From the NCBI GenBank assembly GCA_963849635.1, contig CAWKIA010000033.1, positions 62,001-126,000 on the forward strand: a DNA stretch of 64,000 nucleotides, written 5' to 3'. Positions 26,340 through 36,052 of this stretch are shown here, one piece after another; within the stretch, counting starts at the first letter, position 1, and each line of letters starts with the position of its first letter. The notes beneath the pieces were generated by a model, which did no database searches, had not been told where the DNA came from, and was given only the letters and a program-made list of their open reading frames with translations. Both the position numbers and the translations under genes were made by a program. The DNA is from CAVRUD01 sp963849635 (GTDB taxonomy: Bacteria > Chloroflexota > Chloroflexia > Thermomicrobiales > UBA6265).

Positions 26340-26998
26340 GTTCTCTTCGAGGATCCGGTCTGCGACGACGGGGTGGGATGCACGGTCGACACCTGTTCCC
26401 CCCCCACCCGGAACGTGACGGGCGCGGATGCGTCTCCACGCCCAACGACGGGTTGTGTCCACCGACCGGCGACGGCTGTATTCGAGCCGGTCTGCACCCC
26501 GACCGGATGCACGACGGCCATCGCCGCCGGGGCGCCGTGCCTGGATCCGGACAACGCCTGCGTTACCGGAGGTATCTGTGACTCCGGCGGCACCTGTGAG
26601 CCGCAAGCATTCCGCGACTGCTCCGCCTTTGCAAACGCCTGCACCGATGCCTTCTGCGATCCGGATACCGGCGATTGCCGCACGTCGACAACTAACCGAG
26701 AGGGCCGCTCCTGCGACGACGGCGACGCCTGCACGGCAACGGCGTCTGTCGCTCTGGTCAGTGCCAGGGAGGGTCGCCGGTCGTCTGCCCGCCCGAACGG
26801 CCTGACTGCTCCGGTGGCGGCTGCGTCTGCCGGGGGAATGGGCTGGAGTGCCCGACTCCGGGGTCGGGCGTCGGATGCTGCGATGGCCAGTGCGTCCGCG
26901 GAGTTTGCTGTACGCCAACTGGCACCTTCTGCCAGGTCAACGAGCAGTGCTGTAGCCGGTCCTGCATCACGGTGGACTTCAATCGCGAGTGCGCATGA
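26340..26998 (+). pseudogene. Cys-rich exported protein, multiply frameshifted, N-terminus lost
   Basis: Three frames each show Cys-rich text in order: PVCDDGVGCTVDTC (26358 on), then GCVSTPNDGLCPPTGDGCI in another frame (about 26420-26480), back to VCTPTGCTTAIAAGAPC ... SCDDGDACT (to ~26735), then GNGVCRSGQCQGG ... CCSRSCITVDFNRECA ending at the TGA at 26996-26998. The CDDGxxCTxDxC pattern is a known extracellular Cys-rich repeat. At least three frame changes and no signal peptide make it a pseudogene unless the sequence is faulty. Related proteins lie at 28360-28978 and 48897-50934. Confidence 0.7.
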
Positions 26999-27219
26999 TG
27001 CCCGTCGCCCGGGATTGGGATGGATCGTGATCGCTTCGGCGACTTAGCGCGAAGGCTGGCGACGGGGATCACGCGCCGCGCCGTGTTGTAGGGTGCGCGG
27101 AGGCAGATTGAGGTGCGCGTTTCGGTCAACGCAGCCAACGCGCGAGCCTGAACCGGCGTTGTACCGGCAGTGAGACCGTGACGGTCCGTCTCTCAGCTCA
27201 CGAAGGAGCAACTCATTCT

Positions 27220-27666
27220 GTGTCTGCCAGCGAATCCACGATCACCTTCCTTGGGCAGTCGACGGTACGGATCGCCACGCCCGCCGGCAAGCAGGTGCTG
27301 ATCGATCCCTGGGTCATGTCGAACCCATACTGCCCTGAGCACCTCAAGGAGGTAGGTGACCTGGATCTCGTGCTCATTACCCACGCTCACCGTGACCACT
27401 TCGACGACGCGGTGGAGGTTTTTCGCCGCTCGGGTGCGACAGGCGTCGCCAGCAACGAATTCTGCATCTGGGGCGACCGGTTCACGATGGGTCCGCGCGA
27501 AGCCGCCTACGCCATCCGCCTCCTGGGAGTCGGGAAAGTTATCCCCGTGCACTACGGCACCTTCCCGATCTTCACCGGTACTCCGGATGCCCTCCGCCGG
27601 GAGACGAACGATATCGCCGGCCTGGAGATCATCGAACTCCAGCCGGGGGAGACCTATCGCCTGTAA
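27220..27666 (+). CDS. MBL-fold hydrolase (UlaG/UPF0173-like) with an internal deletion
   Basis: A 148-residue protein from the GTG at 27220 (AAGGAG 11 bases upstream). ITFLGQSTVRIATPAGKQVLIDPW, DLVLITHAHRDHFDDAVE (the His-x-His-x-Asp-His metal motif) and the C-terminal GDRFTMGPREAAYAI with VIPVHYGTFPIF are classic for UPF0173 hydrolases of about 225 residues. Between VASNEFCIW and GDRFTMGP, roughly 75 residues that normally carry further metal ligands (the HSS and GDTG region) are missing, without a frame break. The protein therefore probably lacks a full metal site and may be inactive. The longer start at 27178 is less well supported. Confidence 0.8.
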   Translation: MSASESTITFLGQSTVRIATPAGKQVLIDPWVMSNPYCPEHLKEVGDLDLVLITHAHRDHFDDAVEVFRRSGATGVASNEFCIWGDRFTMGPREAAYAIRLLGVGKVIPVHYGTFPIFTGTPDALRRETNDIAGLEIIELQPGETYRL

Positions 27667-27726
27667 GGCATCGACCAGGGGACTCCACACCCCTGCAGGG
27701 TCGCGCCCGCCGCTACACTCGTCGCT

Positions 27727-28131
27727 ATGGTGCTCTGGCAACTCATCCTCGCTGCTGCGCTTATCTTGATCGGCGGGGCCGCCGTCGCATTCGTGATCTG
27801 GCTGCGCCGGGCGGCGCTGACGCCGGCTGAAGCGACAGCAGAACTGCGCGCCCTCGGGGTCGAGCTGGTCCGGTTGCCCGGCCGGTTACGTCGGGTTGCC
27901 GCCGACCCGCGCACGCCACGCCGGGCCCGCTGGTGGCTGATCGGCCTGGCCATCTACATCGCCAGCCCGATCGACCCGATCCCCGATTTTTTGCCCGGAA
28001 TCGGCCACCTGGACGAGGTGATCCTGGTGCCTCTGGTGCTTAAACACGTCCGCACGATGATCCCGGACGATGTCTGGGACGAACACTTTCCCCGCCGGTC
28101 ACGCCCGGGGATACCCACAGATCCTGAGTGA
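27727..28131 (+). CDS. YkvA family protein (DUF1232)
   Basis: A 134-residue protein with an N-terminal membrane helix (LILAAALILIGGAAVAFVIWL), a charged helical linker and the DUF1232 signature ARWWLIGLAIYIASPIDPIP followed by DFLPGIGHLDEVILVPLVL. The SPIDxIPDxxPxxGxxDD pattern defines the family, which is found widely and has no established role. It starts 60 bases after the hydrolase gene on the same strand. A decayed second copy of its core lies at 29001-29093. Confidence 0.88.
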   Translation: MVLWQLILAAALILIGGAAVAFVIWLRRAALTPAEATAELRALGVELVRLPGRLRRVAADPRTPRRARWWLIGLAIYIASPIDPIPDFLPGIGHLDEVILVPLVLKHVRTMIPDDVWDEHFPRRSRPGIPTDPE

Positions 28132-28359
28132 TCACCGGCGTCCAGCAGCGGAACCCGAGACAGTTGAGGCTCCGAAGGGGAGTCGCCGTGTCCGTCAGAT
28201 GGGCAATTTTCGGGGACGGTCTCGATCGCGCGATTGAGTAGATCGACGGATGGAGCCGGCGGCCACGTCAGCTAGAGTCGTCGGGCGTCTCTGTCATGGT
28301 GGGGCCATGAAGGAGGGGGCTAATCGACGGCGCACCCCCGAGGATCCGGAGGCCCATTC

Positions 28360-28978
28360 ATGGACGGTAATCAATTCGATGACCTCTCACGACGGCTCGC
28401 GGGTAGGAATCTCCCGGCGCTCCGCCCTCAAGGCGGCGGGCGGCGGGCTCCTGGCCGCGGTCGGCCTCGGTGGGCCGACCGCGGCCAGGGCCCAGGTGAC
28501 GCAATCCCAGTGCGGCAACATGGTCTGCGCCGCCAATCCTGGCGTCTGCAAGCCCGGCTGCGTCTGCTGCGTCTTCCCCAACGGCAACTCCCGCTGCCGC
28601 CCGCCGGATCAGTGCACCGCCCCAGGCACGGCCGCGACCACAACCACGACCACGACCACGGCAGCGCCTTGTGCGGGGGTCGCCGACGGCGTCGCCTGCG
28701 CGACCGGCAAGGTCTGCCTGGGCGGCGTCTGTACCGGCAACGGCGCCTGCGAGTTCGGCGCTCCCACCGGCTGCGGCGACGTCGTCAACGGCTGCGGCGG
28801 CGAAATCTGCGGCGGGGAGGAAAGTGGCTGCTCGACGACGGTCGAGGGCGGCGCGGTCTGTACCGTCTTCAATGCCGTCGTCACGGCGGAATGCGAAACC
28901 TCGGCTAACTGCGCCGAAGGCGAGATCTGCACGCCCACCTGCATCGGAACGCGATGCGCTACGGTCTGCGGCGGCTGA
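28360..28978 (+). pseudogene. Tat-exported Cys-rich protein, frameshift in the signal region
   Basis: ATG at 28360 opens MDGNQFDDLSRRLAG, matching the start of the related protein at 48897 (MDGRRFDALAKALAA). One base later the reading shifts: GISRRSALKAAGGGLLAAVG, a perfect twin-arginine signal, and all that follows lie in another frame. A shortened start at ATG 28380-28382 (MTSHDGSRVGISRRS) could still be used without the conserved first helix. The mature part of about 150 residues has over 20 cysteines, a threonine run and CxxG-type repeats (VCLGGVCTGNGACEFG, ENGCGGEICGG-like text), so it is a disulfide-rich extracellular protein. Function unknown. Confidence 0.72.
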
Positions 28979-29000
28979 TCCCTCCCCACCAAGTTGGGCT

Positions 29001-29093
29001 CGCTAGTGGCTGATGGGGCTGGTGGCGTACACCGCCAGTCCCATCGACCTGCACCCTGTTTCCCTGGGGATCGTCCACCTAAACGCGGCGTCA
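29001..29093 (+). pseudogene. Decayed fragment of a YkvA (DUF1232) gene
   Basis: Read from 29001, this gives R-stop-WLMGLVAYTASPIDLHPVSLG and then IVHLNAA, which lines up residue by residue with RWWLIGLAIYIASPIDPIPDFLPGIGHLDE of the intact gene 1 kb upstream. A TAG replaces the first of the two tryptophans and several motif residues have changed. Only about 30 codons remain. It sits between the Cys-rich gene and the nitrilase gene. Confidence 0.7.
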
Positions 29094-29102
29094 CGTAGCG
29101 GG

Positions 29103-29924
29103 CTAGTCCGGCGGGTACGACCTCGGGTTGTACCGCTTGGCGAGGAAACCGGTCGCCAGATCCAGGTCGAGGTCATAGACAAGGAGTTGCTCTTCGCCGT
29201 ACGGCACATGGGCGAGGAGGTCGCCCTCCGGCCCGATCAGGCTGGTGGCCGATTCCTGGTAGCGGAAGGCGTAGTTGACGCTGGCGAAGTAGACGGTGTT
29301 CTCGATGCTGCGCATCAGCATCGCCTTCTCGTAGTAGGGGGCATCAGGATCGCCCCAGCGGGTCAGCGTCGGTCCGCTGAGGTCGCTGCCCGTCAGTTGG
29401 GGGTGAAAAACTACCTTCGCGCCCCGGGCCGCCGGCCAGCGAACACTCTCCGGATAGCGCCAGCCCTCGTGGCAAATGGTGATTCCGAAGGGGACGCCAT
29501 CGACCGCGAACAGGCGCCGGCTGCCCTCGGCCACGTAGTGCGGCTCCTCCTCAACCGGGATCTGGTTCTTGGGCTGGAATCCTTCGACCACACCGTCACG
29601 GGAGATCACGAAGGCGACGTTGTGCAGTCCCTTCGGCGTCTCCCACTCCATCCCAACGACCACGGCCACACCGTACCGCTCTGCCGAAGCCCGGATCTCC
29701 TCCAGAGCCGCCTCCTGGCGGGCCTGATCGATCGGGGGGACGGGGAAATCCATCCCGCGCAGGCCGGGGATATAGGTCTCCGGAAAGCAGACGACGGCGA
29801 CGTCTTTGGCCGCCGCTTCCGCCAGCACCCGGTCGGCGGTCCGCAACCGCTCCTCAACCGTCGATGCGTTCGGCACCGCCGCCAGCCCGATGCGCAGGGT
29901 TTTGCTCGCCATCTGCTGATCCAT
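29103..29924 (-). CDS. Carbon-nitrogen hydrolase (nitrilase superfamily)
   Basis: Starting at the ATG at 29924 (GAGAGGT upstream), this encodes 273 residues. The catalytic triad is visible as Glu49 (CFPETYIPG), Lys119 (FQPKNQIP) and Cys151 (ITICHEGWRYPE). The fold hydrolyses or forms amide or nitrile C-N bonds; the sequence is closer to the general amidase/carbamoylase branches than to true nitrilases, but the substrate is not clear. It is transcribed toward the decayed YkvA fragment. No obvious pathway partner lies nearby. Confidence 0.88.
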   Translation of the reverse strand: MDQQMASKTLRIGLAAVPNASTVEERLRTADRVLAEAAAKDVAVVCFPETYIPGLRGMDFPVPPIDQARQEAALEEIRASAERYGVAVVVGMEWETPKGLHNVAFVISRDGVVEGFQPKNQIPVEEEPHYVAEGSRRLFAVDGVPFGITICHEGWRYPESVRWPAARGAKVVFHPQLTGSDLSGPTLTRWGDPDAPYYEKAMLMRSIENTVYFASVNYAFRYQESATSLIGPEGDLLAHVPYGEEQLLVYDLDLDLATGFLAKRYNPRSYPPD

Positions 29925-30011
29925 CTTCTTACCTCTCTTCTGGGCGCCACATGCTGATGGCGATTTTCGCATGCCCGTTGATCGGTTCAATCGAGCGGTT
30001 CGCCTAAATTC

Positions 30012-31193
30012 CTAGAAGTGATCTGACATCCACGGCGCGGGGCCGGAGAAGATCGTCGTCAGCAGAGCGAGATCCTCGTCGGGTCCTTTCAGGTAGCCGG
30101 CGGACCGCAGCGCCGCCGGGGGGAGGTAGCTCGAATAGAGCGCCGACAGGCCGCGAACGTCGATCACCACCGTGCCGTCGCCTCCCGGCCGAACCTCGGC
30201 GCGGCCGTTGGCGACCGAGAGGATCACCGGGCCATCGTTGGCCGGGAGCATATCGTCGAGCACGGCCAGATGGACCTCGCCACTGACTCCCTTCGGGTAG
30301 CCGCGGGCCGCCAGCGCCGCCGGGACATCGAGCATCCGGAGCAGCCATTGCTCGAAGTGTGGAACGGTGTAATCCTGCTCGGTGACCTGGAGCAAGAGCG
30401 GGTCGGCGGCCGGACCGTACCATTCCAGATGCTCAGCCACCCGGCGATGCCCGCCGAGGAACGAGAGCACTTGCCGCCCGGCATCGGGTGTGATCGCGAC
30501 GAGATCGCGCGCATTGATCACCTTGCCTGTATCACTGGGACGGCGGCGCTGGTTGTAGACGACGTACCCCTCGGCGACGCCGTCTCGCTCGACCATGTAC
30601 GCGCTGACCGGTAGCCGCTCGCGCAGCTTCCACTCCCACATCACTGGGAGGCGGTCGAGATTGCCATTGGTTCCTCGGGCGCGCTCCGTGTACAGCCGGT
30701 GCATCTCTGGCTCATCGGCCGGGGTCGCCGCCCGGACCACCAGCCGTTGCTCTCGGGTTGGCAGGGAGGCCACCGGAAACCGGTACCCAACGGTGACGCC
30801 CGCCTGTTCGTAGCCCATTTTCCGGTAGATCGTCTGAGTGGATGCGTAGAGGACGCTCAGGGCAATGCCATCCGCCCGCATCTCCTCCATCGCCGAGCGC
30901 ATCATGTACGAGGCCACGCCGCTGCCCCGGTACTCCGGCGCGACGACCACCGCGATGATGCCGCCCATTGGCACGCTGCGACCACCGAACCACTGGCCCA
31001 TCCGCAGCATGCCCATCCCCGCCGCGACCTGCCCTGCAGCGCGCACCACCCGATAGGTCTCCAGCCCGGACTTCCGCAGCCAGGTGGTGTCCTGCGTCGT
31101 GGTCGGGTTCTCAGCGAACGCATGGTCCAGGAGGGTGGCATATGGGACCAGATCGGCCTCCGTGATCGGCCCATACTCGAACGACTGCTGCAT
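30012..31193 (-). CDS. Eis-like GNAT acetyltransferase
   Basis: A 393-residue protein started at the ATG at 31193, with GGAGG nine bases upstream. The N-terminal GNAT domain has VVVAPEYRGSGVASYMMRSA (acetyl-CoA loop) and LYASTQTIYRKMGYEQAG. A second GNAT-like domain and a C-terminal sterol-carrier-like segment (AVLDDMLPANDGPVILSVANGRAEV...VIDVRGLSALYSSYLPP) complete the three-part Eis architecture. Eis proteins acetylate many amine positions, including aminoglycosides and lysines. The substrate here is not known. The final carboxylate of such proteins is part of the active site; this one ends SDHF. Confidence 0.85.
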   Translation of the reverse strand: MQQSFEYGPITEADLVPYATLLDHAFAENPTTTQDTTWLRKSGLETYRVVRAAGQVAAGMGMLRMGQWFGGRSVPMGGIIAVVVAPEYRGSGVASYMMRSAMEEMRADGIALSVLYASTQTIYRKMGYEQAGVTVGYRFPVASLPTREQRLVVRAATPADEPEMHRLYTERARGTNGNLDRLPVMWEWKLRERLPVSAYMVERDGVAEGYVVYNQRRRPSDTGKVINARDLVAITPDAGRQVLSFLGGHRRVAEHLEWYGPAADPLLLQVTEQDYTVPHFEQWLLRMLDVPAALAARGYPKGVSGEVHLAVLDDMLPANDGPVILSVANGRAEVRPGGDGTVVIDVRGLSALYSSYLPPAALRSAGYLKGPDEDLALLTTIFSGPAPWMSDHF

Positions 31194-31335
31194 CGTGCGT
31201 TGCCTCCTGCTCTTGGCAATGGCGGGTGTCGTTGTTGGATCGATGTTCGCACCGATGTTGCCGTGCTGGCCCACTCACACGGTGTGACGCGCGGGCAGAA
31301 GCCGCGTCAAACCACCATCTCGGAGGCGCGCCTGA

Positions 31336-32142
31336 CTATCGGGCAACCACGCAGGTGTAGGTTGAGTAGATCGAGCCGTTGTGTTTGACGTCCTGGATGA
31401 TGAATCCAGCCCGCTCCAGCATCGGCTCCAGCAGCCAGCTGAAGGTGCTGTGCTCCTCGCGGAGGTGTGTTTCCAGCTCGGCCCGCGTCCAGCCACTCCC
31501 TGGGGAAGCGGCTGCGCCCTCCAGCCACTTTTCGACAGCCTGTTCGGCCTCACCCGGCTCGAACGAGTAGACCAGATCGCGCAGGAAGAGGACGCCGCCC
31601 GGCGCCAGGAAGCCGGCGATCCGTTCCAGCGCGATCGCCTTCCAGAAGTCGGGCAGATGATGAAGGGCGTGGCGGGAGTAGACGAAATCGGCCGGATCGC
31701 CGCGGTGACTGTAGGAGAGAAACCCGGCATGGACGGTATCAATGTTCGGAACGCCCGACCGTTTCCGCTTCTCCTCCAGAACTGCCAGCATCTCCTGGGA
31801 GACGTCGACCGCGATCACCCGCTTGCAATAGGGCGCGGCCGCGAGGGCGAAGGTGCCGGTGCCCGCGCCAAGGTCGACGAGAGTGTGCGATTTGCTCAGG
31901 CCGAGGGCCTGGAGTTCGGCCAGATCCTCCTGGGGGTTTGTCCCGGCTTTCTGGTCGTAGGTCGGGACATAGCCGGGGTCGAAGTGCTCCACACCTGCAT
32001 GTGCCACTTCGTCGACGTACCAGCGGGGTCTCTCCACGCGCTCCTTGCTCCTCTTCGCGCCGTCCAGTTGGCGCCGAAAGACGGACTGGGCGGCCCGGGC
32101 CATCGTGCTCGGGAAGAAGGCAAAATCCCATCGCCCTCCCAT
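31336..32142 (-). CDS. Class I SAM-dependent methyltransferase
   Basis: A protein of up to 268 residues. HTLVDLGAGTGTFALAAAPYCKRVIAVDVSQEML holds the SAM-binding glycine loop and the acidic end of strand 2; DFVYSRHALHHLPDFWKAIALERIAGFLAPGGVLFLRDLV is the motif IV-VI region. FDPGYVPTYDQKAGTNP before the core resembles the UbiE/small-molecule methyltransferase type. The substrate is unknown. The start is uncertain: 32103 (MARAAQSV) is also plausible. Confidence 0.85.
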   Translation of the reverse strand: MGGRWDFAFFPSTMARAAQSVFRRQLDGAKRSKERVERPRWYVDEVAHAGVEHFDPGYVPTYDQKAGTNPQEDLAELQALGLSKSHTLVDLGAGTGTFALAAAPYCKRVIAVDVSQEMLAVLEEKRKRSGVPNIDTVHAGFLSYSHRGDPADFVYSRHALHHLPDFWKAIALERIAGFLAPGGVLFLRDLVYSFEPGEAEQAVEKWLEGAAASPGSGWTRAELETHLREEHSTFSWLLEPMLERAGFIIQDVKHNGSIYSTYTCVVAR

Positions 32143-32264
32143 CCAGCGTGCCCCGGTGCGTCCTTAGCCTACCATCCCGGCGAGTCCGTCTATCTCGACC
32201 GCTGCCCCGAACTAACATCCAGCTCTGTGATGCGGTTCTACGGATAGACGAAAGGAGTTCCGCA

Positions 32265-32681
32265 GTGGCTCAAACGCCCTCCCTCAAGCATGGCAAGGTA
32301 GCCACCCGCATTCCGGTCCAGGATCTGGACCGGGCCAGGCGCTTCTACGCCGAAAAGCTCGGCCTGACGCCGGTCGAGGAGCGCCCAGGCGGCCTGCGTT
32401 ACACCTGCGCCAGCGGCGAGTTCGTGCTCTTCGCGTCGTCGGGCGCCGCCTCCGGCACCTCTACCCAGATGGCCTTTGATGTCGAGGATATCGAGGCGAC
32501 CGTTGCCGAATTGCGCTCGCGGGGTGTGGAGTTCGAGGATGTCGATGCGCCCGGCTTCACAACGGTCGGCGGCATCGCCGAGGTCGATGGAAATTACCCG
32601 TCCAAGGGCGGCAGAGGTGAACGCGCCGCCTGGTTTCGCGACAGCGAGGGAAACCTCATCGGCGTTGGCCAGCCGATGTAA
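32265..32681 (+). CDS. VOC family protein
   Basis: The GTG at 32265 follows AAAGGAG by seven bases and gives 138 residues. HGKVATRIPVQDLDRARRFYAEKLGLTPVEERPGGLRYTC and QMAFDVEDIEATVAELRSRGVEFEDVDAPGF are the two halves of a VOC fold, with AAWFRDSEGNLIGVGQP carrying the usual late Asp-x-Glu-Gly-Asn. The function is not assignable from sequence. It is followed after 42 bases by a small monooxygenase-like gene. Confidence 0.87.
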   Translation: MAQTPSLKHGKVATRIPVQDLDRARRFYAEKLGLTPVEERPGGLRYTCASGEFVLFASSGAASGTSTQMAFDVEDIEATVAELRSRGVEFEDVDAPGFTTVGGIAEVDGNYPSKGGRGERAAWFRDSEGNLIGVGQPM

Positions 32682-32723
32682 GCCCCGGCCCCGCCACCTC
32701 ATCCTGGAGGAAGGAATCCCGAA

Positions 32724-33071
32724 GTGACCAGCGCAACCGTTGCATCAACTCCCAGGCCAACGATCGCCCGGATCTGGCGGGGACGGACGCCCCGAGCCCG
32801 GGCCGACGAGTACGCCACCTATCTCCACGAACACGGCATCAAGCCGCTGGAAGAAAAAGCGCTCGGTGTGCTCTCCCTCCGTGAGGACCGCGACACCGAG
32901 AGCGAGTTCATCACGATCTCCTACTGGAAGGACATCCCATCGATGTCCGTCTTCGCCGGCGACGACCCGACCCGGATCCACCACCTGGACCGCGACCCCG
33001 AGTTCCTGATCGAGCTACCAGAGAGCGTCCAGATCCTTCAGATCGTTGGCAGTCACGGGCAAACAGGCTGA
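32724..33071 (+). CDS. Antibiotic-biosynthesis-monooxygenase-like small protein
   Basis: A 115-residue GTG-started protein. IARIWRGRTPRARADEYATYLHEHGIKPLEEKALGVLSLRED, FITISYWKDIPSMSVFAG and the two-strand, two-helix pattern fit the dimeric alpha-beta barrel (ABM) superfamily. Members include heme-degrading and quinol monooxygenases as well as proteins with no known activity; no catalytic residue can be named with confidence. It probably shares a transcript with the VOC gene upstream. Confidence 0.7.
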   Translation: MTSATVASTPRPTIARIWRGRTPRARADEYATYLHEHGIKPLEEKALGVLSLREDRDTESEFITISYWKDIPSMSVFAGDDPTRIHHLDRDPEFLIELPESVQILQIVGSHGQTG

Positions 33072-33204
33072 CGTCATACCTCAGAGGTCCCACAATAGCC
33101 GGGATGATGCCCGCAATGGCGTAAACCTATGTGCGTACGGACCATTGCTTCCTCATCTTGAACGCCGCAACCTTTTGTAGGGGTAGAGATTTACGGTGAT
33201 GCCG

Positions 33205-35179
33205 TCAGGCACCCTTACCATCGGCGGAATCAAGCGTAAGTTCGACCAGCACCTCATTCGCGCCGACCAAGCCATCGACGACGCACGCCACTCGGGCAAC
33301 GGTACCGGCGGCGGGCGCCTCGCAGGCGAGTTCCATCTTCATCGCGCCGAGGGTGACCAGGGGTTGACCTGCGTCTACCCGGTCACCAGGGGATACGTGG
33401 ATTGCCAATACCCGGCCCGGCATCGGCGCCTTGATCCGCCCATCGCGCGCCCGCGATCCGCTCCACTTGGCCGGCGGAGCGGCGTCCGCCCGCGCGGATA
33501 ACCCAGCGGCCCCCGGCTCCCGCCACCTCCATCCCATCGTCACGTTCGACCACGGCCAGGCGGGCGACATCCTCCCCGGCCGCGACCGTCCAGACACCGG
33601 CGGCATCGCGCCACCAACGCAACGGCACTGGCCCAGCCCCGGCATCGATTTCCCAATCGGCGCCACGGCGGTGCAGGGCGACCCGATTTTCCCAATCATC
33701 GCCATGGAACGTCAGAGCAGCGTCGCCGGAGAGCCGGAACGGACCGATCGCGGACCAGGGGTTGCTGGCTGCTTCCTGGCCGCGATCGAGCGTTCGCGCC
33801 ACCGCCGCCAGCACGGCGGGGGTGCGGTCCGGGACGGACGGATGAATGGTCCCGGCCGTCTGAGTCGTTGCCTGTCCTCGTTCGGTCGCGGGCGCGTCGA
33901 GCAGGTCGATCAGCCAGGAGACATTTGTCGCGACTCCGGCAATCACCACCTCATGCAGGGCGAGCCGGAGGGCGGCGATGGCGCTCGCCCGGTCCGCGCC
34001 GGTCGCGATGACCTTGGCCAACATGGCGTCGTAGGTCGAGGGCACGGTGTCGCCGCCAGCGTATCCCGCATCGACCCGGATATCCGGCCGCAAGGGCCAG
34101 GAGACGACCTCCAGGCGACCGGCGACCGGGAAGAACCCTAACGAGGGGTCCTCCGCGTAGATCCGGGCCTCGATCGCGTGCCCGCGTGGCGCGGGGGGGC
34201 CGGCCAGTTCTGGCAGCCCGTCAGTCGCGATGGCGAGTTGCAACTCGACCAGATCGATCCCTGTGACCGCCTCCGTGACCGGATGCTCGACCTGGATCCG
34301 GGGGTTGATCTCAAGGAAGGCGAGCGTGCCATCGCCGCCGAGCAAAAACTCGGCGGTCGCGATCCCGCGCAGCCCAACCTCCTCCCCAACTCGGCGGGCG
34401 TGCTCGTGCAACGCGGCTCGGAGTTCGGGAGCGACATTCGGCGCGGGTGCCTCCTCGATCACCTTCTGGGCGCGGCGCTGGAGGGAGCAGTCGCGGTCGC
34501 CGAGCGCAATCGTTCGCCGGCCATCGCCCGCGAGTTGCACTTCAACGTGGCGGGCATCGATGAGTTCGCGCTCCAGGTAGACGGATGCGCCGGCGCCCGC
34601 CGTCTCGCTCTCCCGGCGTGACGCCCGGATGCCTTCAACCAGATCCGCTTCATGCTGAACCCGGCGCAATCCCCGGCCACCGCCCGCACCGGCCGGTTTG
34701 ACCAGGAGCGGATACCCGACTTGTCGCCCTGCCTCGATCCACTCCTCGGGATCGGCGCCAAGGGGTGGGCTGCCGACCAGCACCGGCGCCCCTGCCCGGA
34801 CAGCGGCCGCCCTCGTCGCCAGCTTGTCGCCGCAGAGGCGTAACGTCTCCGCTGACGGTCCGACAAAGGTGATCCCAGCCTTCGCGCAGGCATCGGCCAG
34901 ATCCGCACGCTCGCTCAGGAAGCCGTATCCAGGATGGAGCAGATCGGCGCCGGCGCGAGTTGCCGCCGCGATGACGCTGGCGACATCCAGCTCGCTGCCG
35001 GCCTGGCCGATCCGCTCGACGCGGCCGATCATGCGCGCCGCGTAGCCTTCCAAATCAGGATCTCCGAGGAGCACGATCGGCACGGCGCCCAGGCGCCGGC
35101 AGGTCGCGGCGATCCGGACGGCGATCTCACCCCGGTTGGCAATCGCGATGCGGCGGCCGGAAACCGCCGCCCCGCTCAT
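33205..35179 (-). pseudogene. Biotin-dependent acyl-CoA carboxylase alpha subunit, one frameshift
   Basis: The main frame (35179 to about 33495) is a biotin carboxylase: RIAIANRGEIAVRIAATCRRLG, GFLSERADLADACAKAG, KPAGAGGGRGLRRVQ (ATP-grasp glycine loop), FLEINPRIQVEHPVTEAVTGIDLVE and AIEARIYAEDP. The biotin carrier domain continues in a second frame to 33205: APMPGRVLAIHVSPGDRVD and the biotinyl-lysine motif GAMKMEL. The two join if one G is removed near 33485-33496. With the carboxyltransferase at 36956-38512 and the enoyl-CoA hydratase that overlaps its start by four bases, it fits methylcrotonyl-CoA carboxylase alpha (leucine breakdown); acetyl- or propionyl-CoA use is possible. Confidence 0.83.
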
Positions 35180-36052
35180 GACGTTGCCTCGTCAGCGACC
35201 GCCCAGGCCGGTGGGCGCTTCTCCAGGAAGGCCGCCAGGCCCTCCCGGCCTTCGGCGCTGGCGAGCCGCTCAGCCAGCAGATCGATGGTCGCGTTACGGA
35301 CGACCGTCGGGTTCTTGCCGAGTGTGTCCGGTAGGCGCTTGATCGTCGCCAGGGCGCCAGGAGCGCCGCGCAGGAGGTCGGCAACCACCGCATCGACGGC
35401 GGCATCGATCTCTCCGGCTGGGGCAACCTCGTGCACGAGCCCAATCCGCAGGGCGGTGGCGGCGTCGAAGGGCGCGGCCCGGAGGATCCTGGCCCGCGCC
35501 TCCCGGTTGCCAAGGGCGGCGTAGACGTACGGGGCGATCACAGCGGCGACGAGGCCGAGCCGGGCTTCGCTCAGGGCAAATCGGGCGTCATCCGCCGCGA
35601 CCACAAGATCAGCCGCGCAGATCAGGCCAAGGGCGCCACCGAAGGCCGCGCCGTGCACCCGAGCCACGATCGGCAAGGGACACGACGCCATCGCCCCCAG
35701 AAGCCCAACGATCCCTTCGGCATCTGAACGCGCCAAACCATCGTCCGCGGACGAGGCGAACTCCCCAATATCGGCACCTGCGCAAAAGGCGGGTCCTTCG
35801 CCGCCAAGCACGACGACGCGGACGCCGTCAGTGGCGCCCGCTTCCTGAATGGCCGTGATGCAGCGCCGCGACCAACCCACGCGAGAGCGCGTTTCGCCGG
35901 GCGGGCCGATCCATGGTGATCCGCAGCACCGAGCCGTTTCTCTCAACACGAACCGGCGAATCTTGACTCGGTGGCGGCCGTCGTTGCCCGCTCTGTTGGG
36001 AGATCCATGCGTCTGACTGCCCCCTGTTGCCGGTCCCACGGTGACCGGCCAA
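35176..36052 (-). pseudogene. Enoyl-CoA hydratase/isomerase, one frameshift
   Basis: The N-terminus VRVERNGSVLRITMDRPARR with NALSRGLVAAL lies in one frame (upper end near 36052). The rest, ITAIQEAGATDGVRVVVLGGEGPAFCAGADIGEF, ARVHGAAFGGALGLICAADLVVAAD and ARFALSEARLGLVAAVIAPYV, lies in another, entered near 35866. These are crotonase-fold landmarks, the oxyanion-hole glycines and the catalytic Glu region being present. Its stop overlaps the carboxylase start by four bases. In a leucine-degradation cluster it would be 3-methylglutaconyl-CoA hydratase. The precise start is unclear; no ribosome-binding site stands out. Confidence 0.8.

Noticed and set aside
28636..28665. ACC/ACG simple repeat
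   Set aside because: It encodes the threonine run inside the Tat Cys-rich protein.
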